A DNA stretch of 64,000 bases from Pontibacter kalidii (GCF_026278245.1 NZ_CP111079.1:1738501-1802500), one strand, 5' to 3'; numbered from the stretch's first letter, positions 20,054 to 29,607 are shown. Notes: generated by a model from the sequence alone, not told the origin. Numbers and translations: made by a program.

Positions 20054-20896
20054 CTACAGTTCCGAAAGACTAAATGTTTCCTTCAGACGGACGCCTTTTT
20101 CTGTGTGCTGCACCGTACAGCACTGGTTTACGGCATCATGCTCTAAAAACAGCACCATGTCTTCATCAGCGGCACGGTTCAGGAAGCTTGCTTTTTCATC
20201 CAGCGTCAACAGGGGGCGCGTATCATATCCCATCACGTAAGGCAACGGTATATGCCCCACAGAAGGCAGGAGGTCAGCCATATAAGCTATCTTCCGGCCT
20301 TTATAAGTCATGATCGGCACCATCATTTTGTCCGTATGCCCGTCTGCATAAAAGATCTCGAACTGCGGAATGGGTGAAGGTGCTTTAGGATCGATGAACT
20401 TCAGATGCCCGCTTTCCTGCATCGGAAGGATGTTTTCTTTCAGGAAAGAAGCTTTCTCGCGTGCGTTCGGTTTGGTTGCCCACTCCCAGTGGTCGGCATT
20501 GGACCAGTAGGTGGCATTCGGGAACACCAGTTCCAGAGCGCCATCCTTGTTTTTATACTTCACTCCACCCCCGCAATGGTCAAAGTGCAGGTGGGTGAGG
20601 AACATATCGGTGACATCCTCAGGAGAAAATCCTGCCGCCTTCAGGGAGCCTTGTAGCGTATCATCACCGTGCAGGTAATAATGGCTGAAGAACCTGGCGT
20701 CTTGCTTATCTCCTATCCCATTATCGATTAAAATCAACCTATCCCCATCCTCTATCAGCATACAGCGCATGGCCCACGTACAGAGGTTGTTTTCGTCGGC
20801 GGGGTTAGTACGTTGCCAAAGCGTTTTGGGCACCACGCCAAACATGGCACCGCCGTCTAATTTGAAAAATCCCGTGTCGATTACGTGTAGTTTCAT
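20054..20896 (-). CDS. MBL-fold metallo-hydrolase
   Basis: Metallo-beta-lactamase-fold hydrolase of 280 residues. The zinc motif HxHxDH is at residues 102-107 (HLHFDH), with further metal ligands likely in GHTDKMM and EHD later in the chain. There is no signal peptide. The long HGDDTLQGSLKAAGFSPEDV insert resembles lactonase or quorum-quenching and general MBL hydrolases; substrate cannot be set. It is followed by the patatin gene after one base, so both probably act in the same lipid or ester pathway (inference). Confidence 0.9.
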   Translation of the reverse strand: MKLHVIDTGFFKLDGGAMFGVVPKTLWQRTNPADENNLCTWAMRCMLIEDGDRLILIDNGIGDKQDARFFSHYYLHGDDTLQGSLKAAGFSPEDVTDMFLTHLHFDHCGGGVKYKNKDGALELVFPNATYWSNADHWEWATKPNAREKASFLKENILPMQESGHLKFIDPKAPSPIPQFEIFYADGHTDKMMVPIMTYKGRKIAYMADLLPSVGHIPLPYVMGYDTRPLLTLDEKASFLNRAADEDMVLFLEHDAVNQCCTVQHTEKGVRLKETFSLSEL

Positions 20897-20950
20897 TTTG
20901 CTGTGTGGGTGATGGGTTATACTTTAAATTGGCAGATAGGCTCAAAATAA

Positions 20951-20996
20951 AAATGAATTAGGGTTAAGAACTGCTGCTCTCACCCCTAATTCATTT
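20951..20996 (-). terminator. terminator after accA
   Basis: Thirteen-base arms AAATGAATTAGGG (20951-20963) and CCCTAATTCATTT (20984-20996); on the minus strand a T-rich tract follows. Confidence 0.75.
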
Positions 20997-21017
20997 CTAC
21001 GATTTTATGGTGTCAGG

Positions 21018-21968
21018 TTATGCTTCCAGAACAACCCCCATATTAGAGAACTTCTCAATGCGTTCCATGATACGTTCTTCAGGGTCCATGGTTCCGAGTT
21101 CGTCCAACAATCTGATAATTTCCTTCTTCAGGGTCGCCATCATCTTGTTCGGGTTAAGATGAGCGCCACCAAGCGGTTCCTTGATGATGCCGTCGATCAG
21201 CTTGTTCTGCAGCATATCAGTAGCGGTTAGCTTAAGCGCCTCTGCCGCCTGTTCTTTGTAATTCCAGCTGCGCCAAAGTATGGAGGAGCAGGATTCCGGG
21301 GAGATAACGGAGTACCAGGTGTTCTCCAGCATCATCACACGGTCGCCGATGGCAATACCCAGAGCACCGCCGGAAGCTCCCTCACCGATGATAACACAGA
21401 TAACCGGCACCTTCAGCATGAACATCTCTTTCAGATTGCGGGCAATGGCCTCCCCTTGGCCGCGCTCCTCGGCCTCCAGTCCCGGAAACGCCCCCGGAGT
21501 ATCGATGAACGTAACGATAGGCTTGTTGAACTTCTCAGCCATCTTCATCATCCGAAGTGCTTTACGGTAGCCCTCCGGATTGGCCATGCCGAAATTACGC
21601 ATTTGACGCTGCTTGGTGTTACGGCCCTTCTGCTGGCCAATAAACATCACACTGCGTCCGTCTACCTCACCAAAACCGCCTACCATGGCCTTGTCATCAC
21701 TCACGGTACGGTCGCCGTGCAGCTCTACAAATTTATCAGTGATGCCGTGGATGTAATCCAGCGTGTAGGGCCTGTCGGGGTGGCGCGAAAGCTGCACGCG
21801 CTGCCAGCGGGTTAGATTGGCGTATGTTTCTTTTTTAAGTGTCCTGATTTTCTCTTCCAGAGCCTTAACCGCCTCCGATACATCAACCTGACTCTCATCG
21901 GCCAGTTTTTTCATCTCCTGCAGTTTGCCCTCCAGGGCAGCAATGGGCTGTTCGAAATCTAAAAGCAT
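21018..21968 (-). CDS. accA: acetyl-CoA carboxylase carboxyltransferase subunit alpha
   Basis: Alpha half of the carboxyltransferase that moves CO2 from biotin to acetyl-CoA, making malonyl-CoA for fatty-acid synthesis. The start at 21968 gives 316 residues, the usual AccA length, beginning [17 protein letters not shown] longer frame to 22037 would include a TAAATTTG promoter element, so it is rejected. Conserved segments include the [17 protein letters not shown] oxyanion region and [13 protein letters not shown]. The gene is alone here; accD and the accBC pair are not in the window. Confidence 0.97.
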   Translation of the reverse strand: MLLDFEQPIAALEGKLQEMKKLADESQVDVSEAVKALEEKIRTLKKETYANLTRWQRVQLSRHPDRPYTLDYIHGITDKFVELHGDRTVSDDKAMVGGFGEVDGRSVMFIGQQKGRNTKQRQMRNFGMANPEGYRKALRMMKMAEKFNKPIVTFIDTPGAFPGLEAEERGQGEAIARNLKEMFMLKVPVICVIIGEGASGGALGIAIGDRVMMLENTWYSVISPESCSSILWRSWNYKEQAAEALKLTATDMLQNKLIDGIIKEPLGGAHLNPNKMMATLKKEIIRLLDELGTMDPEERIMERIEKFSNMGVVLEA

Positions 21969-21994
21969 AAGTTCGTAGCTTGTGTTTAGTGTCA

Positions 21995-22002
21995 CAAATT
22001 TA
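21995..22002 (-). promoter_or_regulatory. candidate accA -7 element
   Basis: Reads TAAATTTG on the minus strand, about 27 bp before the chosen accA start. It lies inside the longer alternative frame and helps decide the start codon. Confidence 0.5.
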
Positions 22003-22126
22003 AGATTTTCCGCCAATGCACGTAGCACAAGTGACAATTTATACTTGACAATAAAATTAATTGACCTGTAAATGAAGTGGTTTGCCCAAAGCGCTTAAAA
22101 TATAGCCCCAAAATGATGCTTTGGAT

Positions 22127-22157
22127 TTGCACATTTAAATCCGGAAACATACCTTTG
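22127..22157 (+). promoter_or_regulatory. promoter of the tRNA-Asp cluster
   Basis: TTG (22127-22129), 20 bases, then TACCTTTG (22150-22157): a near-ideal Bacteroidota promoter. The first tRNA starts 38 bases further on. Confidence 0.75.
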
Positions 22158-22194
22158 CAACACTTTAACACTCACAGTTAAGGAAAAGACAAAC

Positions 22195-22268
22195 GGTCTG
22201 GTAGTTCAGTTGGTTAGAATGCCGCCCTGTCACGGCGGAGGTCGCGGGTTCGAGTCCCGTCCAGACCG
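22195..22268 (+). tRNA. tRNA-Asp (GUC), copy 1
   Basis: Cloverleaf of 74 bases: acceptor GGTCTGG with CCAGACC, anticodon loop with GTC, T-arm GGTTCGAGTCC, discriminator G. The 3' CCA is not encoded. The downstream spacer folds into two hairpins, the first using the tRNA's own ACCG end (ACCGCAG with CTGCGGT). Confidence 0.98.
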
Positions 22269-22328
22269 CAGGTAAAACTGCGGTAAACATAAGCAGCGCA
22301 AGAGGCGCTGCAAAGCATCAAAATTATT

Positions 22329-22402
22329 GGTCTGGTAGTTCAGTTGGTTAGAATGCCGCCCTGTCACGGCGGAGGTCGCGGGTTCGAGTCCCGTCCAGAC
22401 CG
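22329..22402 (+). tRNA. tRNA-Asp (GUC), copy 2
   Basis: Identical in sequence to copy 1. Its spacer again begins with ACCGCAG paired to CTGCGGT, then an imperfect AAAGGAGC/GCTCTTT stem. Confidence 0.98.
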
Positions 22403-22461
22403 CAGAATTTAAACTGCGGTTTTAGTAAAGGAGCAAAAGGCTCTTTGTTTACAAAAGTATT

Positions 22462-22535
22462 GGTCTGGTAGTTCAGTTGGTTAGAATGCCGCCCTGTCAC
22501 GGCGGAGGTCGCGGGTTCGAGTCCCGTCCAGACCG
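22462..22535 (+). tRNA. tRNA-Asp (GUC), copy 3
   Basis: Identical to copies 1 and 2. It is followed directly by a terminator, so the three tRNAs form one transcription unit. Confidence 0.98.
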
Positions 22536-22542
22536 CTCCCTT

Positions 22543-22576
22543 AAAAGAGCCTGTGTAGAAACGCAGGCTCTTTTTT
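22543..22576 (+). terminator. terminator of the tRNA-Asp cluster
   Basis: Arms AAAAGAGCCTG (22543-22553) and CAGGCTCTTTT (22564-22574) with further Ts. Confidence 0.92.
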
Positions 22577-22606
22577 GTTGCCCATACTTTCGAGGCAGGA
22601 ATAAAT

Positions 22607-22640
22607 AAAAGGCCGGCTGAAAGAATTCAACCGGCCTTTT
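22607..22640 (-). terminator. terminator after gmd
   Basis: Arms AAAAGGCCGG (22607-22616) and CCGGCCTTTT (22631-22640); works in both directions. A TATACTT heptamer abuts it. Confidence 0.85.
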
Positions 22641-22679
22641 ATACTTTATAACTATAGCCTTTTCAGCTGTGCATACTTT

Positions 22680-23798
22680 CTACTGAAGCTCGTGGTAGTT
22701 GTATACCTTGTGTCCACCTTCTACCAAGTAGCTGTCGCGCTTGAAGAGTTCAATATCCGACTCCATCATATCTTTCACCAGAGCAGGCAGGTCATACTTC
22801 GGCACCCACTGCAGCTTCTCCTTGGCTTTGGTAGCGTCGCCGATCAAGAGCTCCACCTCGGTTGGGCGGAAATAGTTCGGATCCACGCACACCACCTCAC
22901 GGCCCAGCTCCAGCTGGTATTCCGGGTTGTTGCAGGCGGCTACGTAGCCTTTCTCCTCCACTCCTTCTCCCCGGAACTCGATCTCTATGCCCAACTCTGC
23001 AAATGACATTTTCACGAAATCACGCACTGTCGTCGTCACGCCCGTTGCGATCACATAATCCTCCGGCTCTTCCTGCTGTAGGATGCGCCACATGGCCTCC
23101 ACATAGTCCTTGGCATGGCCCCAATCACGCTTAGCGTCCATATTACCCAGGTATAATTTATCCTGCAGGCCCATACCGATACGGGCAGCGGCGCGGGTGA
23201 TCTTTCTCGTTACGAAGGTTTCGCCTCTCAGCGGCGACTCATGGTTGAACAAGATACCGTTGCAGGCATACATGCCGTAGGCCTCGCGGTAGTTCACTGT
23301 AATCCAGTAGCCGTAAAGCTTGGCCACGGCATAAGGCGAGCGCGGATAGAACGGCGTTGTCTCTGACTGCGGCACGGCCTGCACCAAGCCGTAGAGCTCA
23401 GAGGTGGAAGCCTGGTACACTTTAGTCTTCTTGGTCAGGCCCAGGATGCGAATCGCCTCCAGGATGCGTAGCGTTCCCAAACCATCGGCATTGGCCGTGT
23501 ACTCAGGCGTATCAAAGCTTACCTTCACGTGGCTCATGGCAGCCAGGTTGTAGATCTCGTCCGGCTGTGTCTCCTGTATGATGCGGATCAGGTTCGTGGA
23601 ATCGGTCAGGTCACCGTAGTGCAACTTGAAGTTGATGTTCTTCTCGTGCGGATCCTGGTAGAGGTGGTCGATTCTGTCTGTATTGAAGCTGGAGCTACGG
23701 CGCTTGATGCCGTGCACCTTGTATCCTTTGCTCAGAAGTAACTCCGCCAGGTATGCTCCATCCTGACCGGTTACACCAGTTATAAGGGCAGTTTTCAT
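22680..23798 (-). CDS. gmd: GDP-mannose 4,6-dehydratase
   Basis: NADP-dependent short-chain dehydrogenase that makes GDP-4-keto-6-deoxymannose, the first step to GDP-L-fucose. The 372 residues include the Rossmann motif [11 protein letters not shown] near residues 7-17 and the catalytic YxxxK (SPYAVAK). The [18 protein letters not shown] segment is diagnostic for Gmd. It lies 56 bp after fcl in the direction of transcription, so the pair supplies GDP-fucose to the adjacent export system. A terminator follows, making it the last gene of the cluster. Confidence 0.97.
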   Translation of the reverse strand: MKTALITGVTGQDGAYLAELLLSKGYKVHGIKRRSSSFNTDRIDHLYQDPHEKNINFKLHYGDLTDSTNLIRIIQETQPDEIYNLAAMSHVKVSFDTPEYTANADGLGTLRILEAIRILGLTKKTKVYQASTSELYGLVQAVPQSETTPFYPRSPYAVAKLYGYWITVNYREAYGMYACNGILFNHESPLRGETFVTRKITRAAARIGMGLQDKLYLGNMDAKRDWGHAKDYVEAMWRILQQEEPEDYVIATGVTTTVRDFVKMSFAELGIEIEFRGEGVEEKGYVAACNNPEYQLELGREVVCVDPNYFRPTEVELLIGDATKAKEKLQWVPKYDLPALVKDMMESDIELFKRDSYLVEGGHKVYNYHELQ

Positions 23799-23854
23799 TA
23801 TGTAAAGGGTTTGTGATAAGTATAGTGAAGTATTATAGTAAACGGATATATATA

Positions 23855-24790
23855 CTATACTTCCACAATTTTGTTCTTAAAATCTTCGTAGGCGAGTGCA
23901 ATTCCCTCCTCTAAACTTGTAGAGTGCTTAAAACCAACAGAATGCAATTTCGACACATCCATTAATTTCCTGGGCGTACCATCGGGTTTAGTGGTATCGA
24001 ACTCCAGCTCTCCCTCAAAACCCACCACTTTCTTTACCAGCAGCGCCAGTTCCTTGATCGTGATGTCCTCCCCTGTTCCGATATTAACCAGTTCGCGACC
24101 GTCGTAGTGCTCCATCAGATAAAGGCAGGCCTCCGCCAGGTCATCGGCAAAAAGGAACTCCCGGCGCGGGCTGCCCGTGCCCCACACCGTTACCGATGGC
24201 GCACTACTCTCCTTCGCCTCGTGAAACTTGCGGATAAGGGCCGGCAATACGTGTGAGTTATTTAGGTCATAGTTGTCGTTATAGCCGTAGAGGTTAGTAG
24301 GCATTACGCTGATGAAGTTGCAGCCATACTGATCGCGGTAGGCCTCGCAAAGCTTAATGCCCGCTATCTTGGCAATAGCATAAGGCTCGTTGGTGGGCTC
24401 CAGCGGTCCGGTTAACAAGTACTCTTCCTTTAGCGGCTGGGGCGCCAGCTTGGGGTAGATGCAGGAAGACCCTAGGAACATGAGTTTCTGTACACCTTGC
24501 CTGTAGGCGCCATGTATGATGTTCGCCTCTATCATGAGGTTGTCGTAGAGGAACTCAGCTCGGTAGGTGTTGTTGGCCTGTATGCCTCCTACCTTTGCAG
24601 CGGCCAGAAAAACGTACTCCGGTTGCTCCTCGACAAAGAATCTCTCCACTGCCAACTGATTTCGCAGGTCCAGTTCTTTAGATGTTCGGGTGATGATATT
24701 GTTAAAGCCCTCTTTCTGGAGCTTACGTACAATGGCTGAGCCAACCATACCTCTATGGCCCGCCACGTAAATTTTTGAATCTTGATGCAT
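23855..24790 (-). CDS. fcl: GDP-L-fucose synthase
   Basis: Epimerase-reductase (also called WcaG) of 311 residues that converts the Gmd product to GDP-L-fucose. The Rossmann motif [10 protein letters not shown] is at the N-terminus, and the catalytic YxxxK appears as YAIAK. The FLGSSCIYP and PTNLYG(Y/P) segments are typical of the family. It lies between wzc and gmd, 39 bp after the tyrosine kinase gene. Confidence 0.96.
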   Translation of the reverse strand: MHQDSKIYVAGHRGMVGSAIVRKLQKEGFNNIITRTSKELDLRNQLAVERFFVEEQPEYVFLAAAKVGGIQANNTYRAEFLYDNLMIEANIIHGAYRQGVQKLMFLGSSCIYPKLAPQPLKEEYLLTGPLEPTNEPYAIAKIAGIKLCEAYRDQYGCNFISVMPTNLYGYNDNYDLNNSHVLPALIRKFHEAKESSAPSVTVWGTGSPRREFLFADDLAEACLYLMEHYDGRELVNIGTGEDITIKELALLVKKVVGFEGELEFDTTKPDGTPRKLMDVSKLHSVGFKHSTSLEEGIALAYEDFKNKIVEV

Positions 24791-24829
24791 AAAGTGTGTT
24801 CAGAAAGGTATATAAACAAAAAAGGGGAA

Positions 24830-27202
24830 TTACCCCCTTATTCGTTTCCACCAGGACTTTGTTTCGTTATCCTCAGCATAATACCCGTATCCGTAACCAT
24901 ACCCATAGCCATAACCGTAGTTTAGCTTCTTATAATCAACATCATTGAAAAGGATGGCTGTATTACGAATCTTCCCGGACTCATGCTGCAACTGCACATT
25001 TTTAATGAAATCCTTTATCGTATAGTCCTGGCGCACCATGAACACATTGGCATCTGAAATCTGCATTAACTCCAGGCCATCAGAAAGTATACCCACAGGC
25101 GGCGTATCCATGATGATGTAATCATAGCGCTTCTTCAGCTCTACAATAAGATCGGACATACGGCTGCTGAGCAGTAACTCCGACGGATTGGGTGGAATGT
25201 CGCCTGAAGGCAGTACATGCAGGTTTTCCTGGATAGTTGTATGGATCACCTCATCCATGGAAATATGCCCTGCCAGGTAGTTGCTCAGGCCCGTGCTGCT
25301 GCTCACTCCCAGGTCTGAGTTGTTGTTAGGCTTACGCATATCAGCATTAACCAGCAAAGTCCGCTCCCCGGAAATGGAGATGATATAAGCCAAGTTTTTG
25401 GCAGAGAACGTCTTCCCCTCCCCGCTTATGGAAGAAGTAATCACGATAATCTTTCCTCCTTCGGTAGCAGTGTCGGTCACGCCTGTCATATAGCGTAGGT
25501 TTGAACGTACCGTTCTGAACGCCTCAGCTAAGGCCGACTTCGGGCTCAGGTTCGCCAGCAGGTTGTCTTCCTTCTTGTTATGGCCAACGAGCCCCAGCAA
25601 AGGCAGCGCCGTATACTTGGCAATATCCTCCACCGTATGAATCTTGTTGTTCATCAGTTCCTTCAGAAATATAAAGGCAAACGGAAGGCCAAGGCCAATA
25701 GCAAGCGCGATACCATAGTTGCGAAGGGGGAGCGGAGCAGTTTGTTTACTCACGGAAGCCTCTCTCAGAATGGTAATATCAGAGGTGTTGGCAGCTTTAG
25801 AGATCCCCGCCTCGGTGCGCTTCTCCATCAAGAAAACATAGAGATTCTCACTTAAACTGTAAAGGCGCTGAATATTGATCAGTTGTCGCTCAGAAGAAGG
25901 GAGTTTTTGCATCTCCGCAGCTGCTGCATCTATCCGCTGATCCAGGTTACGCAACCCGATCTGGTTGGCGTCTTTCAAACTGCTTAAGTTTTCCAACAAT
26001 GAGGCCCTCACCTCATTTAGCTGCTGTCGCTTGATCTTAATTCCCGGATTCTCCTGCCCCTGACCGGTAGAGGCAACACTAAGTTCCGTTTGTAGCGTCA
26101 CTAGTTGGGAAACCAGAGCATTAAGCACAGGATCGCTCACCCCCAGCGTAGCCGGGGCCTGAATCACTTCCTCCGGATTCTCCTTGTTAAGATAGGTAGA
26201 TAAGTAATCGTAATAACGGGCGGTTAACAGCAACTCAGCCTTCCGCTCCTCTAGCGCCTGTAACTCACCAGCCACTTTGGCTCCAGCAGCACTCAGGTCC
26301 ATCGCCGCGTTGCGCTGCTTAAACTCCTCCAGCCTCGACTCTATGAAGTAGAGGGAGTCTCCGATTTGCTGTAGCTGCACGTCAATGAAGTTAAGCGTCC
26401 CGATAGCCTTGGCATTTTTGATATCCAGGTTGTTCTGCCTGTACGTCTCCATGTGAGCGTTCAGGTAATCAATGTCCTTTTTAGGGGTCGTTCCCGCCAC
26501 CGTCATCACTAAGGCAGAGGCATCGCCCCCGTAGGGTGAAACGGAAAGATTAGAGGCATACTTTTTTGCCAGATCATCCAGGTTATGGATCGTGAACATA
26601 ACCTCATTTCCGGAAAAAGGCTCCGGTTTCAGCAGTTCAATCGTAAAAGCAAAGTCATCAATTAAATAAGACTGTCCAAACCTGAAAGTCTTTTCAGCCA
26701 CCTTCGCGTTCCAGCTCAAGTTCTCAGAGGACAGCGAATAATTCCCATCATCCAGCAGGGCAATCTTGAACATGACATTGTAGGGAATGCTAGCCGCTGT
26801 GGAGTCAAATACCACATGTATAGGGGCGTCGCCTTTATAAGCCTCTAAGAGCAACACATTACCTTTTATATAATAGCTTACCTGGAAGTCCAACTTGTCC
26901 AAGGTCTTTCGCGCCAGTGTCTTGGTCTTCAATAAAATAGACTCGTTTGTAAGTCCCTGCGTACCTTTAAACATCTCGTTGCCAAACAACAATGCGGCAG
27001 CTGCACCGTTACTAGCCTCCCCGGAAAACATGACGGAGGAGGAAACCTCATACTCCGGCACGGTATAACGGTTGATCAGATAGGCTACAGATAGGGCAAC
27101 CACGGCGCCTAAAACAAACAGATACCACTTTGAAATGGCAGCGTTTAAAAGCGCCTTAAAATCGATGAAGCTGTTCTCTTCGGGATTAAAGGTAGATTCC
27201 AA
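24830..27202 (-). CDS. Wzc-type polysaccharide co-polymerase / tyrosine autokinase
   Basis: Inner-membrane protein of 790 residues that controls chain export and length. It has a Wzz domain with membrane segments near residues 28-46 and ~500-520, a coiled periplasmic part, and a cytoplasmic BY-kinase: Walker A SISGEGKT (~590), Walker A' LLVNADMRKP and Walker B YIIMDTPPVG. The C-terminus has seven alternating Tyr-Gly steps (YGYGYGYGYGYGYY), the expected autophosphorylation cluster. The only usable start is TTG at 27202: a stop codon lies four codons upstream and the next ATG is internal at residue 58. It begins 9 bp after the Wza-like gene. Confidence 0.93.
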   Translation of the reverse strand: MESTFNPEENSFIDFKALLNAAISKWYLFVLGAVVALSVAYLINRYTVPEYEVSSSVMFSGEASNGAAAALLFGNEMFKGTQGLTNESILLKTKTLARKTLDKLDFQVSYYIKGNVLLLEAYKGDAPIHVVFDSTAASIPYNVMFKIALLDDGNYSLSSENLSWNAKVAEKTFRFGQSYLIDDFAFTIELLKPEPFSGNEVMFTIHNLDDLAKKYASNLSVSPYGGDASALVMTVAGTTPKKDIDYLNAHMETYRQNNLDIKNAKAIGTLNFIDVQLQQIGDSLYFIESRLEEFKQRNAAMDLSAAGAKVAGELQALEERKAELLLTARYYDYLSTYLNKENPEEVIQAPATLGVSDPVLNALVSQLVTLQTELSVASTGQGQENPGIKIKRQQLNEVRASLLENLSSLKDANQIGLRNLDQRIDAAAAEMQKLPSSERQLINIQRLYSLSENLYVFLMEKRTEAGISKAANTSDITILREASVSKQTAPLPLRNYGIALAIGLGLPFAFIFLKELMNNKIHTVEDIAKYTALPLLGLVGHNKKEDNLLANLSPKSALAEAFRTVRSNLRYMTGVTDTATEGGKIIVITSSISGEGKTFSAKNLAYIISISGERTLLVNADMRKPNNNSDLGVSSSTGLSNYLAGHISMDEVIHTTIQENLHVLPSGDIPPNPSELLLSSRMSDLIVELKKRYDYIIMDTPPVGILSDGLELMQISDANVFMVRQDYTIKDFIKNVQLQHESGKIRNTAILFNDVDYKKLNYGYGYGYGYGYGYYAEDNETKSWWKRIRG

Positions 27203-27211
27203 AGTATATTT

Positions 27212-27994
27212 TTATCTTGAGAGTCTGGTGAATAGAAGAACCACAGAAGCCACAAGGCCAAAGCCCAGGGAGAAAGTACCGAGGACGTTCTCTCGGAAAA
27301 ACTTGGCTGGAAGCGGGTCGACCACAATCATATCGTCCGGCTGGAGGTAGAAATTGTTCATGGTCAGCATATCCCTATCTAGCAGGCTGAAAGCATACAT
27401 CTTAGCCTTTCCTTCCTCGTAGCGAACAAGCTTGATTTTGCCCCGGTTGGCATAAGGATTAAAGCCACCTGCCGTGGCGATAGCTTCCATCACGTTGATG
27501 TTATCCTGGTAAGTCGTATACTGGCCTTGGCTACCTACCTCACCCACTATAGTATAGCGGAAGGTAAGCAGTCGGAGGTTAACGGTTGGGTTAGCCAGGA
27601 AAGGTTTCAGGGCATCCGTAACAGCTGCACGGGCCTCTGGCATAGAAAGCCCTCCGAGATGGACTTTGCCGACAACCGGAAGCAGGATATCGCCCGCGTC
27701 ATCAATCGTATAACCATCAAGCACAGGGTCTGTGGCACCGAAAGTGGTTGTGCCAGCACTCAGGAAGTCATACTCCTGAGGGGTGGTAGTCTGCACCCGC
27801 AGCGACAGCACATCGCCAGCTCTGAGGGTGTAAACTGGCTTTTTGAGGTCAAAGGTCTTTAAAAGCTCGTCTGCCTCCCCCTGGTTCTTCACCTCGGGGT
27901 TCTCCTGCAGCAAGAGGAGCTTCTTTTGTGGAACGCAGGAGGCAAAGATTGCTATGCCAAGTACGAACCACCATGCGATAAGGGTTTTGCGCAT
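27212..27994 (-). CDS. Wza-like polysaccharide export lipoprotein
   Basis: Outer-membrane export channel subunit of 260 residues. Lipobox IFASC gives a lipidated Cys20. The polysaccharide export domain (YTLRAGDVLSLRV near residue 55) is followed by SLBB-type repeats (YTIVGEVGSQGQYTTY, DNINVMEAIATAGG). A C-terminal hydrophobic helix (LGTFSLGFGLVASVVLLF) is typical of the Bacteroidota form. It precedes wzc by 9 bp, and the two should form the trans-envelope export machine for a fucose-containing EPS or capsule (inference from gmd and fcl). Confidence 0.93.
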   Translation of the reverse strand: MRKTLIAWWFVLGIAIFASCVPQKKLLLLQENPEVKNQGEADELLKTFDLKKPVYTLRAGDVLSLRVQTTTPQEYDFLSAGTTTFGATDPVLDGYTIDDAGDILLPVVGKVHLGGLSMPEARAAVTDALKPFLANPTVNLRLLTFRYTIVGEVGSQGQYTTYQDNINVMEAIATAGGFNPYANRGKIKLVRYEEGKAKMYAFSLLDRDMLTMNNFYLQPDDMIVVDPLPAKFFRENVLGTFSLGFGLVASVVLLFTRLSR

Positions 27995-28133
27995 CAGTTA
28001 TGTTATTCCTTACGAATTAAAATGAACCTACTGGTTATTTTTATTTTAGGTGTTCTATCGACTCAAAAGGTAAAATTATGAAAATATTGCGGGAGTAAGC
28101 AGAAATAACTACAATAAAATTTGGTTGATTCCC

Positions 28134-28985
28134 TTAAAACTGCAGCTGAATACCGTTCGAGATGGCATATACAAACCTGGTAACCGGGACAATTGGCTCA
28201 TCCTCATAAACACAGCTGAAGTTGGTCCTGAAGGAGAACTTATTTGTGAGCTTAACCTGCAGTGTCACATCCCCGCTCACCCGGTTGCGGAACCTGCTGA
28301 TGGTATCATCATACCCAACCTGGTAGTATACGATGCCCTCCGTGCTTACCTGCTCATTCAGTTTTACCTTACCGCTCACGTAGTTAGTGGACTTGAGGAG
28401 GTCGGCCACCATAAGCCTTTGTTCCAACTCCGGGTTCTCCCACTCCTCGTGCTCGTGCATAAAGCCTGTACCAAAGTATATACTACTGTTCTGGCTCCGG
28501 AGCACGCGGTACCGTATGCCGCCGCCGGCCAAGGTTCTTAACTCCAGCCCCCGCGCCTTGTCAGCCTGCGCTTGGGCAAAAAGCTCGTAAGACAGCTTCA
28601 TCTTGCGCAACAAGTTAACCCTGAAGTGCGAGTAGCCCGTGCTGGCCACCGTATTACGGAGCTCCTGGGAGTCGTAGTTCACGAGCAGGTAATTGTAGTA
28701 GTTGAGCAGCAGGTAACTGTGCCTCTCAGATATGTAGGCCACATCGCCGTTAAAGGTGAGTTGCAGGTAGTTGTTGGGGTTATCTTTGCCGGCGTTCCGG
28801 TTAAACATCGAAAAACTTATACCGCCCTTCCCGGTAAAATAGCCCGCCGAGTCAGGGTTCAGGCGAGAACGCTCTATGTTGAGGATCTGCCCTTGTGCTG
28901 CGAGCGGGGCAAAGTATAAAACCAGCAGCACGGCGAAGGTATACGTTCTATAAAGCGTAAGCGCTGAAGATGATTTTTTGAACAT
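28134..28985 (-). CDS. outer-membrane barrel protein, DUF481-like
   Basis: Exported protein of 283 residues from the chosen ATG at 28985, which places a signal peptide (LYRTYTFAVLLVLYFAPLAA) near the N-terminus. A start at 29009 would add eight residues. The mature chain is full of amphipathic strands with aromatic girdles (SYLLLNYYNYLLVNYDS, GIRYRVLRSQNSSIYFGTGFMHEHEEW) and ends in Phe (GIQLQF), the usual barrel-sorting signal. The pattern resembles DUF481/YdiY proteins. It lies directly upstream of wza on the same strand after 139 bp, so it may take part in surface polysaccharide work; that is inference. Confidence 0.8.
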   Translation of the reverse strand: MFKKSSSALTLYRTYTFAVLLVLYFAPLAAQGQILNIERSRLNPDSAGYFTGKGGISFSMFNRNAGKDNPNNYLQLTFNGDVAYISERHSYLLLNYYNYLLVNYDSQELRNTVASTGYSHFRVNLLRKMKLSYELFAQAQADKARGLELRTLAGGGIRYRVLRSQNSSIYFGTGFMHEHEEWENPELEQRLMVADLLKSTNYVSGKVKLNEQVSTEGIVYYQVGYDDTISRFRNRVSGDVTLQVKLTNKFSFRTNFSCVYEDEPIVPVTRFVYAISNGIQLQF

Positions 28986-29145
28986 CAATCTGAAAAAAAA
29001 CCTGAACATTTAGCCAATTGTAACGGATATACTACAAAGGAACAAACCGGGACCGGGTAATAAAAGGCGGGATGTGCTTAATTTTCCCCTACCCTGCCCC
29101 ACCAGGCTTGGCCAAACTTTATATACCATTAATGCATCAGAAACC

Positions 29146-29607
29146 ATGGCAAAGAGTTCTTCAGTGCTGATAGCGGCTTTGCGCGAAACTGCCGGAAGGC
29201 TGGGCAAGGGCGCCACCTATGAGTGGGGGCACATGGGCAGTTGCAATTGCGGCCACCTGGCCCAGACCATCACCAAGTACTCAAAAGGACAGATACATGG
29301 TGCGGCCATGTGGCGCTATGGCGACTGGCGGGAGCAGCTGCGCGACTACTGCCCGCTGAGCGGCATGCCGCTGGATGAAATTATTGACCAGATGCTGGAT
29401 ATGGGCATTACACGGGAAAACCTCGCGCACCTGGAAACGCTTTCGCACCCGGATATAACCGATCGTTTACCACCCCACCACAAGCACCTGAAGCACAACC
29501 TGCGCGACGATGTAGTGCTGTACCTGCACACCTGGGCCGACCTGCTGGAGGTACAGCTGCTGACCCATACTTTAGCAGCCAAGCCCCTGGAGCTTGTAGA
29601 GGTATAA
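29146..29607 (+). CDS. conserved cytoplasmic protein of unknown function
   Basis: Protein of 153 residues starting at ATG 29146; a longer frame from 29074 adds 24 residues lacking family-like character. The N-terminus holds a compact motif, GATYEWGHMGSCNCGHLAQ, with two cysteines spaced CxC and two histidines, which could bind metal. A second conserved-looking patch is MWRYGDWREQLRDYCPLSG. No membrane segment or signal peptide is present. I do not recognise a named family. It precedes the HD-domain gene by 76 bp on the same strand. Confidence 0.75.
   Translation: MAKSSSVLIAALRETAGRLGKGATYEWGHMGSCNCGHLAQTITKYSKGQIHGAAMWRYGDWREQLRDYCPLSGMPLDEIIDQMLDMGITRENLAHLETLSHPDITDRLPPHHKHLKHNLRDDVVLYLHTWADLLEVQLLTHTLAAKPLELVEV

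Noticed and set aside
21969..22037. N-terminal extension of accA
   Set aside because: It would contain a TAAATTTG promoter element and exceed the usual AccA length; the ATG at 21968 fits the family start.
24880..24925. Microsatellite-type slippage repeat in the Wzc tail
   Set aside because: Tyr and Gly codons vary along the tract, so it is not a perfect DNA repeat.
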